From Nymphalis io (Eukaryota; Arthropoda; Insecta; Lepidoptera; Nymphalidae), in NCBI RefSeq assembly GCF_905147045.1, contig NC_065904.1, positions 2,666,001 to 2,730,000 on the forward strand: a DNA stretch of 64,000 bases, given 5' to 3'. The position numbers and the translations under genes are program-made. The notes beneath the pieces were generated by a model. That model saw only the letters and a program-made list of their open reading frames with translations, was not told where the DNA came from and did not search any database. Below are positions 28,201 to 37,200 of this stretch, one piece after another; within the stretch, counting starts at the first letter, position 1, and each line of letters opens with the position of its first letter.

Positions 28201-31200
28201 GCCCGCGGTTGTATTATAATTAACGTGTAAAGGAGCCAGATTGATGTATTTCAACAAATCACAGCTGTGAAGTTGCCAAGGCCCTTATATCATGCCAAAC
28301 TGTGCTGTGATGGAGTATGATAAATAATATAAATCAATCTATTGTAATTTAAACGGTGTTGGCGTGAATATATTTGAAAAAAACTGAATTCTTTTAAAAA
28401 CGTTGGGTTAATAGAAAGGCACGCTCTCAATTTGCCAGCTTCGTTTTAAGTCTTTATTTTATATCAACATTGAAGTACTATGCATTACATATTCAGAAAT
28501 AAAACTCATACTTAAGGAAACTCGATTCGACCTTATGTAATTTTTCAACAATTGTTTTTGGGTTTTATTTATTTATTGGAGACGGTCTGGATAATTAGAT
28601 GAAGCACTGATTCACGTTTTATATCTTCACTTGATGCCTTGCAAATATTGTGGTATTAACGATTAGATATTGCCAAATTGACAAGCCCAGCTGTGACGAA
28701 ATAAAAAAAAAACTAGGTGGGCCACTCAATTCATCGTCTGCCCTGGCAAGTGGCGAAACTCGTGACTGTTTATTTAGTTTCAGATTATTTTTTGCATCAG
28801 AAACGTTACGTTGACGTTGCGTTTACGTGTTGGTAGGCCTTTGCGTAAGCCCGTCTGGGTAAATACCATCCACTCATCAGATAGTCTTCCGCTAAACAGC
28901 AATACGTAGTATTGTTGTTGGAAGGGTTACTGAGCCAGTGTAACTATAGGTATAAGGGACATAATATCTTAGTTTTCAAGGTTGGTTACCATCAGACCTG
29001 CCCGTTCGCCTACCTGCACTATAGAATTAAAAGAAATGCGTCATAATTCGACGTTGCAATATAATTAGCTTAATTTTCATTAAAAACATTTAAATTAATA
29101 CAATTGTATAGTAAATATCAGCTATCATTAATATATTATAGTCTTGTATAGTTTTGCAGATAACACAATTTATGTTAGTTATGATAATGCAATGTTACAT
29201 TGCACGTAATTTCTAACACTGAGCCACATTTAACCAATGCTTCCAGACATAAACTTTATTTTTGCTTTAATAATACAAAAATAATGTCTCTTCTATGCAA
29301 TTTAATAAACAAATAGCGCGATTGTAAATTACTACTAACGCCATCTATTATCGCGTAGCAAAAACTAAACATTAAACATTTAACAATATTTTTACTGATA
29401 ATAATAAAAGCACCTTCCCACGCGCTTATTTAATTTATTAACTGAATAAAGAAATAATAATCATTGTTCATTAAATTCAAATTAGTATAAAAAGAACCAT
29501 TAAATTGAAAAAATCGTGCTTAAGATTTTATTTCATTAATGGTTCAAAGAGAGATATTATTTATATATAATTCATCAAACCTTAATGTGCTTGATCGTTG
29601 CGTTTGGAAATTGACATTTTGGTGGACACGGAGACTGCAGCTACACAGGATATAATATAACAAACAAAATAACAAACACAGACATACTTTCTATTGCCCC
29701 TCATAATTCGATGGGGTAATCGGAGAGAGATCAGGCGCAGACAGCGTTATATCAATTCCGAAACACGGTAGTATATATTTAACAAATAAAAAGGTATAGG
29801 TTATTATAATTAATTTATAATTACTTGCCATATTGTTAATTAGATAGGAAAAAACAAAATAAGAAACACCAAAAGTGAGATCACCTCATGAAAAAAATTA
29901 CAATCATTTTTTAATTAGAATATTTGAGCGTAAATTGTCAATAATGTCCTAAAAATAGTTATAAAAATATAATTTCGAAATTATTATTCTTTTCGTACAA
30001 AATTATATTTACAATAAGTGGATAAATGTTACCCAGATAACAACGAACCTTCGCATACTTCCGAGAGAAAACTTGCATTAACACTTTGCTTATTTGTTTT
30101 GAAAAAGACTAAATAGCTGACTAAGCGCGTACAACGATGGTATCAAAGAAGACGTGACGTCGTCAATAATGAGTATCCTTACTCCATAGCCAATTACGCA
30201 GAACATAAAGATGTCATGTTGTCAAGATGAAGCAATTTAAACTTTAATAAAATGATCGTCTTCCTTCAAGGGCTTCTTTACATAATAGCGATAATGAGGA
30301 GCTTACACATCTGACAAGCACGTAGGTGTTGCCATATATTTTGTAAAAACATTTATTAAAATATATTGACACTTTCAAAGTGATATTTATATAAAGAATG
30401 ATGTTTTTTTTTATTTAACAAAATAAGTGTTGGAAGCTCTACCCACATACATAAAAGGGTCATTTAGTTCATGCGATACGATATCGTTGGATCAAGTTGT
30501 TCAAGAAAAAAATATTAGTTAATATACTGACATTACATTTTTTTTTTTACTATTAATAGGCCAGCGTTTGACCGTTGACTTGCCTGATGTTAAGCATCGA
30601 CACGATCTAAGATGTAGCACGCTTGCCTATAAGAAACCTGTTTACTCTGGATTTGAAAACACCAACACTGTACCTATCGGGAAATACGGACTCAGGCAAA
30701 GCATTCCAAAGTTTCGCAGTGCAAATGATGAATGTAGACTCAAAGCGCTTCGTACGTAGACGGGGAATTTCCACTGTGTACCTATGGGGCTTTGGTCGTG
30801 TTTGCCGGGCCGTTCGATAGTAAAAAGGGGCTGGAGGAATCAGTTCATGTAATTCCTGAGCACATTCTCCGAAATGTATCCCATAGAAGACTGAGAGTGA
30901 TGCAACCACACGTCGATGTTCCAGACTTTGGAGCCTAGACTCGACCAATGCGTCGTCTCCTATCAACTTTCTGGCACGCCTCTCAATCAACTCTAGAGCC
31001 TGAAGGTGGTTCTTGGCAGAGCCATCCCAAAAGTGAGAGCAGTACTCCATTCATGACCTCACTTGTGCTTTATATAAGTTGAGCAGTTATTCTGGAGTAA
31101 AGTAACGTCTCACTTTGGAGAGGATACCAAGTTTTCGAGCGGCTATTTGGGCTTTGGACTCAATAAAAGAGCCGAAATTTAGAGTCGACGTGAGAGTAAT

Positions 31201-34200
31201 GCCAAGAAGGTCAAGATGGTTAGTTATAGGTACAGATACATTTCGGAAGGAAGAAGGTAGCTGGAATTCTCTCTTTTTGGCGGAAAACAAACACGCCTGC
31301 GTCTTAGATGCATTGAACTTGACCAGATTGGCATCGCCTCAATCGGACACTGCCTTAAGGGTCAAGCTCAGGCGCTCTACCATGGCCTCTCTCTGAGCCT
31401 GGATTTGGGCCTCACTAGCTCGCGCGTTGGACTTGTAGCTCTCGACAACTGTGCAATCATCTGCGTATCCATGGATACCGGGCATTAGCAGATCATTAAT
31501 GTGCAGCAGAAATAGTGTCGCCGAGAGCACTGACCCCTGGGGAACATCGGCATTTATAGCCATTTGATCCGACGAGTGGCCATCAACCACTACTCTTAAC
31601 AGGCAGGCCATATGCAGGAAGCTTGCTGATAAGGCCATCACGCCAAACCCTATCAAAGGCCTTAGAGATATCCAAAGAAACAGCAAGTGCCTCCCCGTGT
31701 TTATCGATGGTGGATCTCACTCCAGATGTGTGTGACGTACACCAGAAGATAACCAGTGGACCGGTTTCGGCGAAACCCGTACTGTCGGTCACTGAGAATG
31801 CCATTGGCTTCTAGGTACGTCAGGAGCCTAGTATTTAGGATACGTTCCATTGTCTTGCACAAAATGGACGTAACCGAGATGGGTCTGTAATTGGCAGGGT
31901 CAGCATGACTGCCCTTTTTAGGCACGGGCTGCACGTTAACAAGCTTCCAGGACTTAGGCACTTGACCAGTCTCAAGAGAGAGGCGAAACAGACGTGTCAG
32001 GATAAGAGACAGTTCAGGCACACAGCTCCTCAGGACAATTGCTGGAATGCCATCAGGTCCGCTTGCCTTGTTCACGTCTAGACTGCGTAGCGTTTTTCGA
32101 ACTTCCTTTTGCCGAATGCGTATATCACTCATATGAGTGTCGGTGCTAGGTGTTGCTGGAGGTGTCGCGCTACCAGCGTCAAGACGTGAAGACTCCGCAA
32201 ATAGAGACGCAAACAGATTTGCTTTCTCTTCAGCGGTGTGAGCAAGCTTCCCGTCAGGCTTCTGAAGGGGAGGCAGTGAGGGCCGACAAAAGTTTGCTTC
32301 AACCGCTTTAGCTTGGGACCAATACGCTTTGCTACCCGAGGGGTACGAAGCCAGTTTGTTCCCTATTCGACTAATGTGATCGAAGCGTGACTTTTGCATA
32401 GCTTTCTTGCATGACTTGGCGGCTTTATTAAAGGCTCTCTTTTTTGGCGTATATCCCTCGCTTTGCGATTACGAGCATCAACCCAAGCCAGGTACGCTTG
32501 ATGCTTCAATGTTTCAGCGCGTCCTCATTCAGGTCCGAACCAAGGTTGAGCTTTAGTGGAGAGTGGCACGTCTGAAAATGGAATAAAATATTCCATAGCC
32601 AGACGTAGCAATCTGTCACACTTTGCACGCTAATCGAGGGATCACCAGATGAGAAGCACACACGCTGCCAAGGATAGCATGCAAGGAAAGAGCGCATTCT
32701 TTCCCAATCTGCTGACTTGTATCGCCACACATGCCGAGTTCCAGTAAGACTGGGGTTGGAAAGTGTGTAGACAGATACAGATTTCACCAGACAGTGGTCG
32801 GACTTACCTAACGGTGAAGAGATCGCCACTGAGTAACGGTCCGGATCAGTTGTCAGTAGAAGGTCCAAGCAATAGGCCTTATGCGAGTCAACGTCAGGTA
32901 CTCGTATAGCACCATGGACCAGCTGGGTAAGATCTAACGCTAAGGCTAGCCTTCGCGTCTCTAACCCAGCATGGTCAGTGTCCTGGTATGGAAATAGCCA
33001 CTCCTTGTGGTGGGCATTAAAATTCCCCAGAAATACCAATTGGGCTGTGGGGTACAACCGTTGAGCCGCATCAGCCGCCTCACTGAGGTATTCTGTGAGC
33101 CTTGTTGTCTCTTGATTCCCGCTGTACGATCGGTAGACACAGGCATACAGGATTTTTTCCATACCCGTGTCCACCAAAGCCCAAAGTACCGAAAATATGG
33201 TGTCTTCAAATCGCCGGAGACACCGAAAGCAGATGTCATTCTGGACGAAAACGCATACGCCTGCTCGTGATTTAAAATTGTTCTCCAGGGTATACCCTGG
33301 GTAGGAAAGATACGATACGTCGGACGGCAACCAATCTGCGACCTATTTATAAAAAAATGACTTCTATTATTGTCCCAACTCCTAACGTAAACTTTACACT
33401 TGATTGGAAGGAAATATATATATCAATAGATATTACATAACTATTTATTTTTCTCGGCTTCAATTACGCTTGATATTTTTGTTAGCAATATACAAGCAAA
33501 TATTTTGTTTGTGACATTTAAAAATTAAAATTAATTATTTTTTTTAATCAACAAAGCGTTGATTATCTCGATATATCTGATCGTTAAGTGTCCGTGCACT
33601 TGTTAATTGAAAGTAAAACCACGGACATAACGCTGTGGGCGTAACATCATAATTTTTTAAAGATATCAAAAGCAATAATAATAATTTGTTTAATTTTATT
33701 CAAGTCAATAATCTCAATAATTAATTGTTGTGTATTAATAATAATTTAGGGACTAATGAAAGTTAATCAGAGCATTTTATATTTTTAAGAATCTTGCGCA
33801 AGTCGCCTTGCGCTGGCGCCGATTTTACACGTACAGTGGGCTGTAGCGGTTAAAGAATTAAGCTATCATAAAAAATAATTGTTTTTTTTATCTTTGAACG
33901 CGTTAATTGTGTACATTTATACACGAATGCGTGGTCAAGTGTACATATAAATATTTACAGCGGTTTTAATGTGATTGGAAAAGGTTTTTTTTATATAATT
34001 TTATTACCATGCACCGAGTTTTATAGCAGCGAATGTCGCCATCGCTAATATATGGAAAGTTTTAAACATTTATGTTGGTCTATTCAATGACTTTTATATA
34101 ATCTAGCTTATTTACATATAACGGTAGTATATTGGATACTAAATTAAAATTAAATCGTCCAAACAAGCAAAAATAGTGTACTATACTTAACTGTATGATA

Positions 34201-37200
34201 ATTAGCGCCAAAACTTTGAACTCAATCGATTGAATTAAATGTGTGGAACTTGTTTGTAATTCAGTTGCAAGATTTAACTTACACACTAACTTTTACTAAA
34301 TAAAAGATTCCAATCAATATTTGTCACAATAACGATTTCCTGAAATAATTAAAAAATTAAGAACATTTAAAATATTGAGACTGAAAACTCAGCTTATTCA
34401 ATAACGATCATGGTTACGCAACATTCGTACCGCCTCAGATACAACCCAAACCTGACAATATTTATAAGGCAGAAGTTGTGTTGCACACACAGATTTTTCT
34501 CCAAGCGCAAATTTCAGAGCCAAGAAAGGTAAACCGCTCTTTTTGGTAAATTGGAGTTTGAGGATGCATTGCATGCGTTTGAGAATGGATTGTATATTTC
34601 GACTCAACCGTTTTGTCAACCACTTTAACGCTTTACGATGATATGTTTTATCTTATTTAATTAATAAGAAGCGAATACAAATAATCTGCATGCGCGCTTT
34701 AATTAGGTCTTTGGTCTTTTATAATATAAATATTATATAGTTCGAATATACCTAGATTTGTATATATGAGGTCGAATTCTATTTAGTAGCTATTGGCTAA
34801 CTTTATTGATACGTAAGTGAATATTTAGAAATACATAATTATGTTTATGTTATTGTTAAATATTACTACAGATAAGTTAATGATTCTCAATCGATTTCGA
34901 TCATGGCTATCTATCTAAACAGAGGGCAGCCAACTGCGCGGTAGACGGGTAGATTGTTATCTACCCGTTGGGTTGTTCCCAAGGTTGTTATGCAGACGTG
35001 GCCAAAGCTACAGGAGGAAACTAATATATATATAAAGCTTATAACATCAAAGTGAGCCGTGTAACTACCGGAATAAGAGGTATGGGATCTTAGATTGATT
35101 GTGTGGCAGCCTTGACGGTGTGAGCGAGTTTATATTTCGTATTTAGTAGTGCCAATGCAAGGTGTTTTTTTTATGAAATAGTTAGATGACCGGCAAGCGG
35201 GCCGCCTGGCGGGAAGTGGTCATTAATGTCATCATGTTACCCATTTTCCGCATCGCCAATGCGCCACCAAGTGGGTGGTACCTACCCAAACGGACTTTCA
35301 CAAAGCCCTACTACCTAATAACATGTACATGTAACAAACATATACAAATACAATTAAATTTATATATCTTGTATCAAAATCAATGAATAACCCCAATTAG
35401 TTCTATCAATTGTACCGTGCCCGTGCCCACTTCGTTGGGCGGTAAACATTTTTACTTGTGATGAAATTATGATTGTGGTTCGGTTAGTGCTGAGTGCTAT
35501 GATTTATTTCCTGACTGCCAAAAGTCGCGTTGGTCGAGCATTGTCTCGCGTATTTGATATTTTAAATTATCTCTTAAACTATGCAACCAAAAATATACTG
35601 TATAAAAAGAATTTTATCTAAATAAAGTTTCCTTGGTGATAAAGCAATTTATTTACAAATAGATTGACGTGTTGTATATGAAAAAAAGGTCTAATAGAAA
35701 TATCATTCAATAGATTACGACACGGTCGCGGTTCCATACCTATGTCGTATTGTCTCTTTAAGTATTCGTCCAAATTATATGCAGTAAGAGGCAAAAGTCT
35801 TTTTTTTAAACACCAGAGACGATAAGTTTACTTATTTTGATAAGAATTCATAATTGTTGATAATATGAACAAAAAAATATTTTTGTAATATAAAAAACTA
35901 TTTTCTGTGACTTAAATATAAAAGTTAGTCATATGCTAACTTTTTTGTAGATATCATCAAGTTCTACAACTTTTCTCTAGAATTCAATCATATATCTCTC
36001 ATCATTAAGGCGTTCGTAAGAAACGTTTTCGTCCGACTGTTTTTTCCCCAACTTACTTTGCAAAACCGACTACCACGAAAAAGCCTTTTCATTTTTCGGG
36101 TTAATATATAGCTTATGACACTCACAAATAGTGTGGCTTAATAAGCTATTGGTAAAAGAATTTTCAAAATCGGTTCAGCAGATCCAGAGATTACCCCGTA
36201 CAACCTCACAAATATTACCTCTCTATAATATTAGTTTAGATAATGTGTCTTATTTTTTAACATCAGCATTAAATTTATTTATTGCTAAATGTAAAATTTT
36301 CTTCCAGCAGTGGACGGCAAAAGGCTGAAAAAAAAAAGAATGTAAAATTATGTTTGTGATTTAATATTATAGTATCGAATATGTTGCTCCAAGAAGGATG
36401 CTGTGATACAAAATATACTTTTCGTTTATACTATGTACTATGAGTTTAATATTATCATTACGAAGACCGTAACCCTTCAGTCAGTAATACTATGCTAATT
36501 GCTATTTTACTGTAATGATTCAATTTTGTATTGAAACTTTGATGTTTAAACTCAAACATTATCGACGTTCATCATTTAATTAAATTTTAATACGAGAAAC
36601 CGTTTTTCGCAATCACGACTACAATGCGTCGTGATCTTCTAAATTGGTCATTTTACGTTAACCGCATTGAAATAAACCTTGGCTTCACTAAGCCTGCATT
36701 AACTCACTTGATGACTTATACAGATATATACAGATATATAAATATGTCAAGAGAAAAAATGTAGTGGTCTTGTAATGAGATTTTACATTTTTAACCTTTA
36801 AGAAATAAGGTAATTTTATGTTATTGAAAAATGATAAGAACTAAAACAGTTTTTAATGATGGGATTACTGTAATTTCATTAAAGATGTTCTGTTTTGGTT
36901 GAATTCTTTAAGAGTTAAGCTGTTTTAATTTGACAGAATCTGGTTTTATGACATGTGTGTTTATATCGTATAACGAAACTTTTCTTTTGTTTGGGTTAAA
37001 GATTGCAAAATTTTGGTGCGCAAATCAACAAATTCAGTTGTTTTTCATATAAACTCCATACGCGACATTAGTCGTTTTATATTATGACTATCTTTTATAA
37101 TCTATGTTTATTGCGAATATACTACGATAGCAGAAATAAAAAAATATTGTAATCTTTTTGGTACTTTTAGAGACAATTGCGAAATTGTTATCGTTCAATT

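Noticed and set aside
34398..34619. Minus-strand 73-residue ORF as a gene
   Set aside because: It has no recognised motif, no clear splice borders and no neighbours. Its length is plausible by chance in this much sequence, though I cannot exclude a relic.
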